This document shows, piece by piece, positions 1 through 9,832 of a stretch of 64,000 nt of DNA; the stretch's first letter is position 1, and each line of letters opens with the position of its first letter. The translations under genes were made by a program, and so were the position numbers. The notes below the pieces were generated by a model. That model ran no database searches and was not told the DNA's origin. It saw only the letters and a list, made by a program, of their open reading frames with translations. Source of the DNA: an uncultured Dehalococcoidia bacterium (GTDB taxonomy: Bacteria; Chloroflexota; Dehalococcoidia; Lucifugimonadales; UBA3495); contig CATOSP010000002.1 in the NCBI GenBank assembly GCA_951812625.1, positions 1,156,880-1,220,879 on the forward strand, read 5' to 3'.

Positions 1-2
1 CC

Positions 3-3000
3 ACATTTGTGTCGGCGACCCCAGGCAAGGGTTCTCTGTCAGTGGCATGGAATCCACCGGTCCGAGATGGAGGATCGGCCATAACCTTTTACGACCTGCG
101 CCACATCCGCAACGACTCCCCCAGCAAGGCCGACGTTGACTGGAGCGCGCCAACCCGCGTCCAGGTTGCATTTTCGGGTGTGCTGAGGTATTCACTAACC
201 GGGCTGTCGGGAGGGACCCGTTACGACGTGCAGGTAAGGGCGGTGAACTCCGCCGGGGAAGGTCCGTGGTCAGCGACGGCATCCGGTACTCCGCTGGTTC
301 AGGCAGCCTGCGAAGACAACAACATCGTGCCGAACGCATCCTCCAACCGAGAACTGGTTTCGGACTGCGAGGCTCTTCTGGCTGCAAGGGACGCCTTGAG
401 GGGAGACGGCAGCCTGAACTGGTCTGGGGACACTCCCATGACCAACTGGCAGGGCGTCCGGCTCAGTGCACCTCCGAATCGCGTCGTGGAATTGCGTATA
501 CAGGGCCTGCTTCAGGGGCAGATATCACCGGAGTTGGGCAAACTGAGCAGCCTGAGGCTGCTGGACCTCAGCTACAACCAGCTTGATGGCACAATACCCG
601 CTGCACTGGGCAACCTGCCCGATCTGAGATACCTGGACCTCAAGGGGAACCAGTTGGCCGGCACCATGCCGACCGAATTGGGCAATCTCTCATCTCTTGA
701 GTCGCTGCTGCTCTGGTCCAATCAATTGACGGGGACGATACCAGCAGAGTTGGGCCAACTGACCGGCCTTGAAGAACTGTCCTTTTCCGACAACCGGTTG
801 ACCGGTGCGATACCGTCTGAGTTGGGCCGCATGACCAGCCTTCGGCTCCTGGCGCTCGAACGAAACCGGTTGACCGGCGGGATACCGGCAGAACTGAGCG
901 ACCTCGCCAACCTGGCAACTCTAAAACTCGACGGCAATCAGTTGATGGGTTGCATCCCCGCCGCATTACGAAATGTGGCCGAACACGACCTCAGTGCCCT
1001 CGGTCTCCCATACTGCGACGTGTTGCTGAGCGAGCTGAGCCTCACATCCGCAACCCTTAGCCCTCAGTTCGATTCATACACTTCCGCCTATACGGCTACA
1101 GCAAGCGAGTCTAAAATCACGGTTTCCCCCACCAGTCAGCACAACGCCACTTTCGAGTACCTTAACGGAAACGACAATGTACTCACTGACGCTGACGGTG
1201 CCGAGGCTGGTCACCAGATAGACTTGCCGGCCGACACGGCCACCACCATCAAGGTCAGGGTGATTTCCCAAGATGGTTCGGCGAGCCACGTTTACAGCAT
1301 TCAGGTAACTGGACCCGGAGCGCTTGGTGCTCCAGTTGTCAACACTCCAATAACCGCTGGCCGGGAGTCGCTAACCGTATCTTGGCAGGCGCCGACCAGC
1401 GATGGCGGCTCGGCCACCACCGCCTACGATCTTCGCCACATTCGCAGCGACGCCGCCAGCAAGGCCGAGGGCAATTGGACCGTGGTGCAGAATGTCTGGA
1501 CTGGCTCTGGTACATTGCAATACGTCCTCACCGGACTGGCGAACGGCACACGGTACGACGTGCAGGTGCGGGCGGTCAACGACGACGGAGACGGCCCTTG
1601 GTCGGCGACTGTTACTGGCACCACTGCGGGGACCGTAGCCGCCGCCCCCACAGGTCTGACGGCAACCGCCGGCGGCCAGGCGGAGATCAGCCTGTCATGG
1701 AGCGCGCCATCCGGTGACGGTGGTTCCACCGTCACCGGTTACCTGATTGAAGTCTCGGTAGACGGCTCCTCGTGGAACGACCTGGTGGCCGACACCCGCT
1801 CCACCAGCACAAGCTACTCCCATACCGGCCTCACGGCGGGAACTACTCGCCACTACCGGGTCTCAGCCATCAACTCGGCCGGCACGGGCCCGGCCTCGAA
1901 CATAGACTCAGCCACCACTGGCGCCGCGCCGGTTCCAGACCTTGTGGTGAACAGGCCCACGGTCAGCGAGAGCGTCCCGGACGCCGGGGCATTCTTCACC
2001 CTGAACGCTGCGGTGCGCAACCAGGGCAACGGACCGTCGGCCTCCACCACGCTGCGCTACTACCGGTCCGGCGACTCTACTATCACCACCGGCGACACGG
2101 AAGTCGGTACGGACTTTGTATCCCGCCTTGACGCATCGGAGAGCGGGGACGAGTCCATCAGGCTGACCGCCCCCGGCACGCCCGGCACGTACTACTACGG
2201 GGCGTGCGTTGGCTCGGTATCCGATGAGTCCAATACCCAGAACAACTGCTCCAGCGCTGTGACCGTAACCGTCGGCGCCGCTCCCGCGCCCGACCTTGTG
2301 GTGAACAGGCCCACGGTCAGCAACAGCGCTCCGGAGGCAGAATCACGCTTCACCCTGAGCGCTCCGGTGCGCAACCAGGGCACCGGTTCGTCAGGCTTCA
2401 CCACGCTACACTACTACCGGTCCAGCGACTCTACAATCACCACCGGAGACACGGACGGAGACACGGAGGTTGGGACAGACTCAGTGTCCAGCCTGGACGC
2501 AGGGGAGAGCGGGGACGAGTCTATCAGCTTGACCGCGCCCGACACGCCCGGCACGTACTACTACGGCGCCTGTGTGGACTCGGTATCCGGTGAGTCAGAT
2601 ACTCAGAACAACTGCTCCAGTGCCGTGACCGTCACCGTGGGGGCCGCTCCGGTGCCGGACCTCGTTGTGGACAGGCCCACGGTCAGCGACAGCGCCCCAG
2701 ACGCTGGGGCGTCCTTCACCCTGAACGCCGCGGTGCGCAACCAGGGCAACGGTTCGTCCAGCTTCACGACGCTGCGCTACTACCGGTCCAGCGACTCGAC
2801 AATCACCACCGGCAACACGGAGGTTGGGACGGACTTTGTATCCCGCCTTGACGCATCGGAGAGCGGGGACGAGTCCATCAGCTTGACCGCGCCCGACACG
2901 CCCGGCACGTACTACTACGGCGCCTGCGTGGACTCGGTATCCGGTGAGTCGGATACCCAGAACAACTGCTCCACCGCCGTGACCGTCACCGTGGGGGCCG

Positions 3001-6000
3001 CTCCGGTGCCGGACCTCGTTGTGGACAGGCCCACGGTCAGCGACAGCGCCCCAGACGCTGGGGCGTCCTTCACCCTGAACGCCGCGGTGCGCAACCAGGG
3101 CAGCGGTTCGTCCAGCTTCACGACGCTGCGCTACTACCGGTCCAGCGACTCCACTATCACCACCGGCGACACGGAAGTCGGTACGGACTTTGTATCCCGC
3201 CTTGACGCATCGGAAAGCGGGGATGAGTCCATCAGACTGACCGCGCCCGACACGCCCGACACGTACTACTACGGGGCGTGCGTGGACTCGGTGTCCGATG
3301 AGTCGGATACTCAGAACAACTGCTCCAGCGCCGTGACCGTGACTGTTTCTTCTACTTCCAGTGTACCGAACTCTCCCACTGGGATGACGGCGACGGCCAA
3401 CGGACAGACACGCATTGACCTGTCATGGCGCGCGCCTTTGGATGACGGCGGTTCGGCCATCACCGGCTACCGGATTGAAGTCTCTGAGGACAACTCCAAC
3501 TGGAGCGACTTGGTGGCCAACAGCAACTCTACTGCCACCAGCTACTCTCACACCAGCCTTGAAGCCGGCAGCACCCGTCACTACAGGGTTTCGGCCATCA
3601 ACTCTACCGGGACGGGTCCGGCATCGAACACCGACTCCGCCACCACGGGTGAGGCAGCGGCGCCTGACGTGGTGCTCAGTGCACCTCGCCTGAGCGACAG
3701 CAACCCGACTGCGGGCGCATCATTCAATGTGAATATCACAGTGTTGAACAAAGGGAGTACTAATTCGCAACCTACTACGCTCCGATTCTATCGGTCGGCA
3801 GACTCCACCATCACGTCAAGCGACTCACAGATAGACACAGCCTCAGTGCCCCTTTTGGGCCCAGGGAGAGTCTATGTGGCAATTACGAGACCCACCGCAC
3901 CGTCCACACCAGGCACCTACTACTACGGGGCTTGCGTGGACGCGGTGTCTGGTGAGTCGGATACCCAAAACAACTGCTCCAGCGCAGGAACCGTCACCGT
4001 TTCCGCCACTGCCAGTGTTCCGGAGTCTCCCACAGGCCTGACGGCAACGGCGGACGGTCAGACGCAGATAGACCTGTCGTGGACCGCGCCGTCGGATGAC
4101 GGCGGTGCGGGCATCACCGGCTACAAGATCGAAGTCTCGACGGACGGCTCCAGCTGGAGCGACTTGGTGGCCGACACCGACTCCACCAGCACCAGCTACT
4201 CTCACACCGGGTTGACGGCTGGCAGCACACGCCACTACCGGGTGTCGGCCATCAATGCTGAAGGTACGACGGGTCCGGCGTCCAACTCCGCCAACGCCAC
4301 CACAGACGCTCCGGAACAGGCCGAGGCCAACACCTGCGCCACCGGTGGCGCAGTCTCCGATGCGGCCAACAACCCGGGCTTGGTATCCGATTGCGAAACG
4401 CTGTTGGATACGAAAGACACGCTGAGGGGGACTGCCGCATTGAACTGGTCGGCCAGCACTTCCATTAGCCGCTGGGACGCCATCACCGTCACCGGCTCGC
4501 CCCGGCGCGTCACGACGCTGGACACCTCGGGAGCGGGATTGGCCGAATTGACCGGGACGATACCCCCGGAGCTGGGTAGTCTGGCCAACTTGACTCACCT
4601 GCGGCTCAGCAATAACCAGTTGACCGGGGCAGTACCGGAGGAATTGGGTAACCTGACCAACCTGAAATGGTTGTCCCTCTGGAACAACCAACTGTCCGGT
4701 ACGATTCCGTCAGAGCTGGGCAACCTGACCAACCTCACCCTGCTGCGGCTGGAGTGGAACGACCTGACCGGGACGGTGCCTGCTAAGTTGGGCAACCTGA
4801 CCAAGCTCGATTCACTGCATCTCGGCGGCAACCGGCTGACCGGGGCGGTTCCGCCGGAGTTGGGCAACCTGACCAATCTGAGAGTCCTATCTCTCGGCGG
4901 GAGTAACTCAGGTGAAAACCAGTTGACCGGAACGATTCCAGCAGAGTTGAAGAATCTGACCAGGCTGCAATCGCTGGGCCTTTGGAATAACCGAATATCC
5001 GGAACGATACCGACTTGGTTAGGCAACCGGACTGATCTAAGGACGCTAAACCTCGCTGGAAATCAGCTTACTGGTACGATACCAGCGGAGTTGGGCAACT
5101 TGGCTAAGTTAACACAGTTTTGGCTCCAAGATAACCAGTTGACTGGGACAATACCTACCGAACTGGGCAACCTGACCAACGTGACTGAACTGCTCCTCCG
5201 TAACAACCACCTGACCGGAGGCATACCAGCGGAGTTGAGCAGCCTTGCCAAGTTGCGTCAATTGCTTCTCGCCAACAATCAGTTGACTGGCTGCATACCC
5301 GAGGGGCTACAGGATGTTCGAGACAATGACCTTAGAAGGCTCGGCCTGCCTAACTGCAACGCCTCCCCTGCGCCGGGCGCGCCGACGAACCTGACAGCAA
5401 CGGCTGACGGCCAGACCGAGATCGACCTGTCGTGGACCGCCCCATCGGACAACGGCGGGGCGGACATTACCGGTTACCGCATAGAGGTCTCGACAGACAA
5501 CTCGGCTTGGAGCGACCTGGTGGCCAACACCAATTCCACCACCACCAGCTACAGCCACACGGGCCTTGACGCCGGGAGCACCCGGTACTACCGGGTGTCG
5601 GTAATTAACTCCGTTGGCACAGGTCCGGCATCAAACACCGACTCCGCTACCACGGAAGCAGCCTCTGCGGTCAAGCCCGGTGCCCCCACAGACCTGACGG
5701 CGACAGCGGACGGACAAACGGAGATTGACCTGGCATGGACCGCCCCTTCGGATGACGGTGGTGCGGCCATCACCGGCTATGGGATCGAGGTTTCCGAGGA
5801 CAACTCCAAGTGGACCAATCTGGAGGTAAACACTGGCTCCACCAGCACCAGCTACTCCCACACCGGATTAACGGCGGGCAGCACCCGTTACTACCGGGTC
5901 TCGGCCATCAACTCCGCCGGAACCGGCGCGGCCTCCGATGTGGCCAACGCCACGACGGACGCGGCGACTGCACCGGGCGCGCCAACTGGATTGACAGCGA

Positions 6001-6794
6001 CGGCGGACGGACATACGGAGATCGACCTGTCGTGGAACGCACCGTCGGATAATGGCGGGGCGAGCATCTCCGGCTACCGCATAGAGGTTTCGACGGACAA
6101 CTCCACTTGGAGCGACTTGGTTGCCAACACCAATTCCACCGGCACGAGTTACTCCCACACGGGTCTTGATGCAGGAAGTACCCGGCACTACCGGGTATCC
6201 GCCATCAATCCTGAAGGTACCGGACCAGCATCGAACGTTGACAACGCCACCACGGAGTCGGTGACAACCCCCGGTGCGCCCACAGGCCTGACAGCCACTG
6301 CGGACGGACAGACGGAGATTGACTTGGCATGGAACGCACCTTCGGATGACGGCGGGGCTGATATTACCGGCTACAAGATCGAAGTCTCTACTGACAACTC
6401 CACTTGGAGCGACTTGGTTGCCAACACTGGGTCCACTACAACCAACTACTCTCACACGGGCCTTGACGCCGGCAGCACGCGGCACTACCGGGTGTCGGCC
6501 ATCAACCCCGCCGGAACCGGCGCGGCGTCCAATGTGGCCAGCGCCACCACGGACTCGGCGCCTACATCGGATAGCACTTGCCGCGTCAACTTGGTCGTAA
6601 AGCCTGGGGAAGAGTGCACCTATCCTGGAACATCCGACGAGTTTTGGGTTGACTCCGACAGCAAGGGCCACTTCCTGATACTCACATCCGGCGAAAGTAT
6701 CGAGATACGCAACACCAATATCAACGGGGTAACGTACACCTTTGTCGCATCGAAACAAAGCGATGGAAACTGGAAAGTCGAAGAGGTTGGCTGA
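3..6794 (+). CDS. Giant mosaic surface protein (fn3, LRR, cadherin-like, CARDB), 5' partial
   Basis: The frame is open from the left edge, so the N-terminus is missing; at least 2,261 residues remain. Counting from the GTG at 9, the modules are: fn3 (1-95), leucine-rich repeats of the NQLTGTIPAELGNL type (about 100-336), a cadherin-like beta-sandwich (338-434), two fn3 (438-637), four CARDB modules starting PDLVV (641-1115), fn3, CARDB, fn3, a second LRR block (1438-1786), four fn3 (1788-2184) and a 75-residue C-terminal domain with two cysteines. Such modules are adhesive and extracellular, so a cell-surface or secreted role is inferred. There is no membrane anchor or LPXTG at the C-terminus; the short final domain may be a sorting domain, which is a guess. 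The next gene starts about 100 bp downstream on the same strand. Confidence 0.85.
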   Translation, partial: TFVSATPGKGSLSVAWNPPVRDGGSAITFYDLRHIRNDSPSKADVDWSAPTRVQVAFSGVLRYSLTGLSGGTRYDVQVRAVNSAGEGPWSATASGTPLVQAACEDNNIVPNASSNRELVSDCEALLAARDALRGDGSLNWSGDTPMTNWQGVRLSAPPNRVVELRIQGLLQGQISPELGKLSSLRLLDLSYNQLDGTIPAALGNLPDLRYLDLKGNQLAGTMPTELGNLSSLESLLLWSNQLTGTIPAELGQLTGLEELSFSDNRLTGAIPSELGRMTSLRLLALERNRLTGGIPAELSDLANLATLKLDGNQLMGCIPAALRNVAEHDLSALGLPYCDVLLSELSLTSATLSPQFDSYTSAYTATASESKITVSPTSQHNATFEYLNGNDNVLTDADGAEAGHQIDLPADTATTIKVRVISQDGSASHVYSIQVTGPGALGAPVVNTPITAGRESLTVSWQAPTSDGGSATTAYDLRHIRSDAASKAEGNWTVVQNVWTGSGTLQYVLTGLANGTRYDVQVRAVNDDGDGPWSATVTGTTAGTVAAAPTGLTATAGGQAEISLSWSAPSGDGGSTVTGYLIEVSVDGSSWNDLVADTRSTSTSYSHTGLTAGTTRHYRVSAINSAGTGPASNIDSATTGAAPVPDLVVNRPTVSESVPDAGAFFTLNAAVRNQGNGPSASTTLRYYRSGDSTITTGDTEVGTDFVSRLDASESGDESIRLTAPGTPGTYYYGACVGSVSDESNTQNNCSSAVTVTVGAAPAPDLVVNRPTVSNSAPEAESRFTLSAPVRNQGTGSSGFTTLHYYRSSDSTITTGDTDGDTEVGTDSVSSLDAGESGDESISLTAPDTPGTYYYGACVDSVSGESDTQNNCSSAVTVTVGAAPVPDLVVDRPTVSDSAPDAGASFTLNAAVRNQGNGSSSFTTLRYYRSSDSTITTGNTEVGTDFVSRLDASESGDESISLTAPDTPGTYYYGACVDSVSGESDTQNNCSTAVTVTVGAAPVPDLVVDRPTVSDSAPDAGASFTLNAAVRNQGSGSSSFTTLRYYRSSDSTITTGDTEVGTDFVSRLDASESGDESIRLTAPDTPDTYYYGACVDSVSDESDTQNNCSSAVTVTVSSTSSVPNSPTGMTATANGQTRIDLSWRAPLDDGGSAITGYRIEVSEDNSNWSDLVANSNSTATSYSHTSLEAGSTRHYRVSAINSTGTGPASNTDSATTGEAAAPDVVLSAPRLSDSNPTAGASFNVNITVLNKGSTNSQPTTLRFYRSADSTITSSDSQIDTASVPLLGPGRVYVAITRPTAPSTPGTYYYGACVDAVSGESDTQNNCSSAGTVTVSATASVPESPTGLTATADGQTQIDLSWTAPSDDGGAGITGYKIEVSTDGSSWSDLVADTDSTSTSYSHTGLTAGSTRHYRVSAINAEGTTGPASNSANATTDAPEQAEANTCATGGAVSDAANNPGLVSDCETLLDTKDTLRGTAALNWSASTSISRWDAITVTGSPRRVTTLDTSGAGLAELTGTIPPELGSLANLTHLRLSNNQLTGAVPEELGNLTNLKWLSLWNNQLSGTIPSELGNLTNLTLLRLEWNDLTGTVPAKLGNLTKLDSLHLGGNRLTGAVPPELGNLTNLRVLSLGGSNSGENQLTGTIPAELKNLTRLQSLGLWNNRISGTIPTWLGNRTDLRTLNLAGNQLTGTIPAELGNLAKLTQFWLQDNQLTGTIPTELGNLTNVTELLLRNNHLTGGIPAELSSLAKLRQLLLANNQLTGCIPEGLQDVRDNDLRRLGLPNCNASPAPGAPTNLTATADGQTEIDLSWTAPSDNGGADITGYRIEVSTDNSAWSDLVANTNSTTTSYSHTGLDAGSTRYYRVSVINSVGTGPASNTDSATTEAASAVKPGAPTDLTATADGQTEIDLAWTAPSDDGGAAITGYGIEVSEDNSKWTNLEVNTGSTSTSYSHTGLTAGSTRYYRVSAINSAGTGAASDVANATTDAATAPGAPTGLTATADGHTEIDLSWNAPSDNGGASISGYRIEVSTDNSTWSDLVANTNSTGTSYSHTGLDAGSTRHYRVSAINPEGTGPASNVDNATTESVTTPGAPTGLTATADGQTEIDLAWNAPSDDGGADITGYKIEVSTDNSTWSDLVANTGSTTTNYSHTGLDAGSTRHYRVSAINPAGTGAASNVASATTDSAPTSDSTCRVNLVVKPGEECTYPGTSDEFWVDSDSKGHFLILTSGESIEIRNTNINGVTYTFVASKQSDGNWKVEEVG
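2637..3344 (+). repeat. Tandem 354-bp repeat encoding CARDB modules
   Basis: Copies at about 2637-2990 and 2991-3344 are nearly identical at the DNA level with a period of 354 bp (118 codons). Two more diverged copies precede them. Each unit encodes one CARDB-type beta-sandwich with the motifs LRYYRSSDSTITTG and TYYYGACVDSVS. The near identity points to recent duplication or gene conversion within the surface protein gene. Confidence 0.85.
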
Positions 6795-6892
6795 GTGTTT
6801 GCGGGTCAGGGCGATAAAGAGGGATTGAAGTAGATACTTCGACGCTGTTTGTGGATAGATCGTGTGATGGTGACGTTATCGAGAAGGGGAGC

Positions 6893-7717
6893 ATGATGAA
6901 AAGAACATCGAGGACATTCTTCAAAGTGGCTGCCGGTGTGATTGCACTGTCTGTGATGGTGGCCTGTACCGGTTCGAACTCCATGCCCGAGGCTGCAGAG
7001 ACGCCCGTTCAGGCCGACAGACTCTCACCCATTCCTCCCATGGCCTCCAACGGGGCAACTTCGGAGAGGCCATCCGGAGCGTCCGGTCTCAAGGTTCGCA
7101 ACGATGGCGCGGTCCCCACTCCATTGGCCTCGGCGGATCAGGCCCTTTACGAGGCTATCTGGAGGAGCTCCATCAGCGCCGACGAATTGCGGGACCTCGT
7201 TGCCCAGAGCGGCAATGCAAACGCCAAGAACGAAGACGGCGACCCTTTCCTATACACCGCTATTTGGCGGGCAGGACCTGAGAAGGTGCAAGCCCTTGTG
7301 GATGCTGGCGCGGACGTGAACGCCAGAGACTCCGGCGGTGACCCGCTTCTCTATACTGCGATTTGGCGAGACAAGCTGGAGGCCCTGAGGATTCTTGTCG
7401 ATGCCGGCGCGGACGTTGACGCCAGGGACTCGGGTAGCAATCCGCTCCTGTATACCGCCATCTGGCGGGACAAACTCGAGGCTCTCTGGATTCTCGTAGA
7501 CGCAGGCGCCGACGTTGATGCGAGAGACTCTGACAACGACTCATTGCTCTATACTGCGGTATGGCGGGACAAATCGGAGGCGGTTAGAATCCTCATCGAT
7601 GCAGGGGCGGACGTAAACTCGAGAAGGGCCAACGGAGAGTCGCTGTTGTATGTAGCCCGCTGGCGGGGTCACAGCGAAATCGAGCAACTTCTTCTAAAGG
7701 CGGGAACCACCGAGTAA
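6893..7717 (+). CDS. Ankyrin-repeat lipoprotein 1
   Basis: The start is set at ATG 6893 (ATG-ATG) because GAGAAGGGGA lies 2 nt upstream; an upstream GTG at 6851 would add 14 residues ahead of the signal. Residues 1-23 form a lipoprotein signal ending in MVAC, so export and lipidation are expected. A low-complexity stretch is followed by about five ankyrin-like repeats of 33 residues with the recurring core LLYTAIWRDKLEALRILVDAGADV. Ankyrin repeats bind other proteins; the partner is unknown. It is the first of four consecutive ankyrin genes on this strand and shares repeat wording (DGDPFLYTAIWR) with the fourth. Confidence 0.8.
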   Translation: MMKRTSRTFFKVAAGVIALSVMVACTGSNSMPEAAETPVQADRLSPIPPMASNGATSERPSGASGLKVRNDGAVPTPLASADQALYEAIWRSSISADELRDLVAQSGNANAKNEDGDPFLYTAIWRAGPEKVQALVDAGADVNARDSGGDPLLYTAIWRDKLEALRILVDAGADVDARDSGSNPLLYTAIWRDKLEALWILVDAGADVDARDSDNDSLLYTAVWRDKSEAVRILIDAGADVNSRRANGESLLYVARWRGHSEIEQLLLKAGTTE

Positions 7718-7779
7718 TTGCTGGCCGTTGTTTGGAATCGTTGAATACCTCTCCTGACCGGCCCTGGATGGATTGAGAT

Positions 7780-8352
7780 ATGGGCAGGCCCAAAGCCAGG
7801 CGCATGATCTCCAGCCGTTCCCTAAAACTGACGGCGGTCGGCGTATCTCTGCTGGCCCTAGCGCTGCTGGCGCTGCTGTCCGTAAGGTTCTTCTCCCCCG
7901 GCGCAACGCCCGTCTCCAGTAGCCGCTTTGCGACGCCCGGTGCTCCCCCACCCGCTGCGTCAGCACTATCCTTGGGTGGTCCGGCCCTTCACAAGGCCAT
8001 CACCGGAGGGGACCCAGAGATGGTAAAGATACTGGTCGAAGGTGGTGCCAACGTTGACGCCAAGAACGCTTTTGGAGACCCGCCCCTTCACAAAGCTATT
8101 GCAGGAGGGAACTCGGAGCTGGTAAGAATTCTCGTTGAGGGGGGAGCCAACGTTGATGCAAAGAACACATTCGGAGACCCGGCCCTTCACCGCGCGATTC
8201 TGCAAGGCGACAGCGAGATAGTGCGCATACTCGTCGACGCCGGTGCCAACGTCAACATTACGAACGCATTCGGCGATTCGGCCCTCGGCCGGGCTGTTAG
8301 CCAAGGCAACAGCGAGATTGTTCGGATCCTGACCGCCGCTGGGGCCGGCTGA
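7780..8352 (+). CDS. Membrane-anchored ankyrin-repeat protein 2
   Basis: This 190-residue protein has a basic N-terminus and one hydrophobic segment at about residues 15-37 (VGVSLLALALLALLSV). There is no cysteine lipobox, so it is either an uncleaved membrane anchor or a signal peptide. A short Ala/Pro-rich linker leads to four ankyrin repeats with the core PALHKAITGGDPEMVKILVEGGANVDAKN. The ATG at 7780 has only a weak upstream GAG; an internal ATG at 7804 is the alternative. It lies 62 bp after ankyrin lipoprotein 1 and is probably exported to the same compartment. Confidence 0.75.
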   Translation: MGRPKARRMISSRSLKLTAVGVSLLALALLALLSVRFFSPGATPVSSSRFATPGAPPPAASALSLGGPALHKAITGGDPEMVKILVEGGANVDAKNAFGDPPLHKAIAGGNSELVRILVEGGANVDAKNTFGDPALHRAILQGDSEIVRILVDAGANVNITNAFGDSALGRAVSQGNSEIVRILTAAGAG

Positions 8353-8423
8353 TTCACCCAAGCCGCGAGTGCAATGAGCGAAGGGCAGCGGTATCTGGAA
8401 AACGACCTGGAGCGAGTGACGCC

Positions 8424-9662
8424 ATGTTTGGAAGAACACCACACGCGACACATCAGGTGCTCTTGAGAATCTCAGCCGTCGCGCTGGCTCTGCTTGTGCT
8501 GGCAGCTTGCGGTGAGTCAGCTGAAGTGCCAGCATCTTCCACACCACCGCCCGGCATGTTTTCCACATTGCCAACCACAGAGCCCCCGGTCATGGGCGAC
8601 CAGCCTCCCACCATTGAGCTGGACACACCGGAACCGACCTTCACGCCACTACCAACTCCCACACCCAATCCTACCTACACGCCTGTACCCACGCCAACAC
8701 CCGACCCGACCAGCACCCCGACTCCAGACCCCTCGGCCACACCTCAACCAACGTATACTCCCTTGCCCACATACACACCTTACCCTACCGCCGCTCCCAA
8801 TCCTACAGCCACGTCGACTCCAAATCCGACCGCCGCACCTCAACCAACGTACACTCCAGAGCCAACCTACACACTTTACCCGACATCGGTACCCAAGCCT
8901 GCGGCTGGTCCTGCTTTCACTTGCTCGCAGGGGGCAGACCCAACACCTCTGCATCGCGCGGTTGATAGGAACAATATCGAGGTTGTCAGGAACCTCGCCA
9001 GCCTCTGCTCAGGGGATTTAGACATCATTAGCCACGAGTACTTTTACGATCAAACACCATTGAGCCTCGCTATTGGAGCCAATAGCACTGAGGTCGTACG
9101 GATACTCATAAACGCGGGCGCGACCCCGAACGTCAGGGTTCAGCCGGCTTTTCGGGTAGGAACGCACCTGACATATGCAGTTGGAAAGGGCAACACTGAT
9201 ATAGTGCAGATTCTCTTGGACGGTGGAGCCGATCCCAATGTGATAGACACCGAGCAATTTAACGAGCAAACACCCCTCAGCCTCGCGATCGGAGTTGGTA
9301 ACGTGGAAATGATGCGAAAGCTGGTTGCAGCAGGCGCAGACCCCAACAGGAAAGTCAGTCCTGACTTTAGGGTGGGAACTCACCTGACCTATGCGGTTGG
9401 ACTCGGTAACACAACTGTCGTTCAGATTCTCCTTGACGCAGGTGCAGACCCAAATAAAATTGACACGGAGCAGTTTTACGATGAATCCCCGCTAAGCATC
9501 GCGGTCAAAGCGCACGACGCGGAAATGGTGCGAACTCTCGTTGCAGCAGGAGCCGATCCAAACCAAAAGCTCGTCCAATTTGACGACGAAACGCCGCTCA
9601 CCATTGCTATTGATAAAGATTATACGGAAATCATAGGGATTCTCACGGGTACTTCGAGTTAG
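8424..9662 (+). CDS. Pro/Thr-rich ankyrin-repeat lipoprotein 3
   Basis: This 412-residue protein starts with a lipoprotein signal ending in VLAAC. Residues about 60-165 are a Pro/Thr linker of TYTPLPTYTPYPT-like units, a spacer style common in Chloroflexota exoproteins. The C-terminal half is ankyrin-like, but the helices carry extended loops (TEQFNEQTPLSLAIG), giving longer repeats of about 66 residues in alternating types. GGAG at 8409 is 11 nt before the ATG. The segment just after the signal (TPPPGMFSTLPTTEPPVMGD) is almost identical to that of ankyrin protein 4, so the two are paralogues with different repeat domains. Confidence 0.8.
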   Translation: MFGRTPHATHQVLLRISAVALALLVLAACGESAEVPASSTPPPGMFSTLPTTEPPVMGDQPPTIELDTPEPTFTPLPTPTPNPTYTPVPTPTPDPTSTPTPDPSATPQPTYTPLPTYTPYPTAAPNPTATSTPNPTAAPQPTYTPEPTYTLYPTSVPKPAAGPAFTCSQGADPTPLHRAVDRNNIEVVRNLASLCSGDLDIISHEYFYDQTPLSLAIGANSTEVVRILINAGATPNVRVQPAFRVGTHLTYAVGKGNTDIVQILLDGGADPNVIDTEQFNEQTPLSLAIGVGNVEMMRKLVAAGADPNRKVSPDFRVGTHLTYAVGLGNTTVVQILLDAGADPNKIDTEQFYDESPLSIAVKAHDAEMVRTLVAAGADPNQKLVQFDDETPLTIAIDKDYTEIIGILTGTSS

Positions 9663-9832
9663 CCTTGAACATCGAGCCACGGCCCAATGATATATGCTGG
9701 CGTCGCTATTGGACGCCTCGCCCCACGGTCTTGAAGGCGTGAGCCGACAGCCGTGCCAAAAGTCTACGAGACGCACTTGGGAACCGTCATATAGAGTGAA
9801 CTCTGGGAAAGCGGGACTCGAGGAACTTGGAT

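Noticed and set aside
8640..8900. Short-period repeats in the Pro/Thr linker as a possible CRISPR-like array
   Set aside because: The repeats are in-frame codons for TPxP units without unique spacers of constant length.
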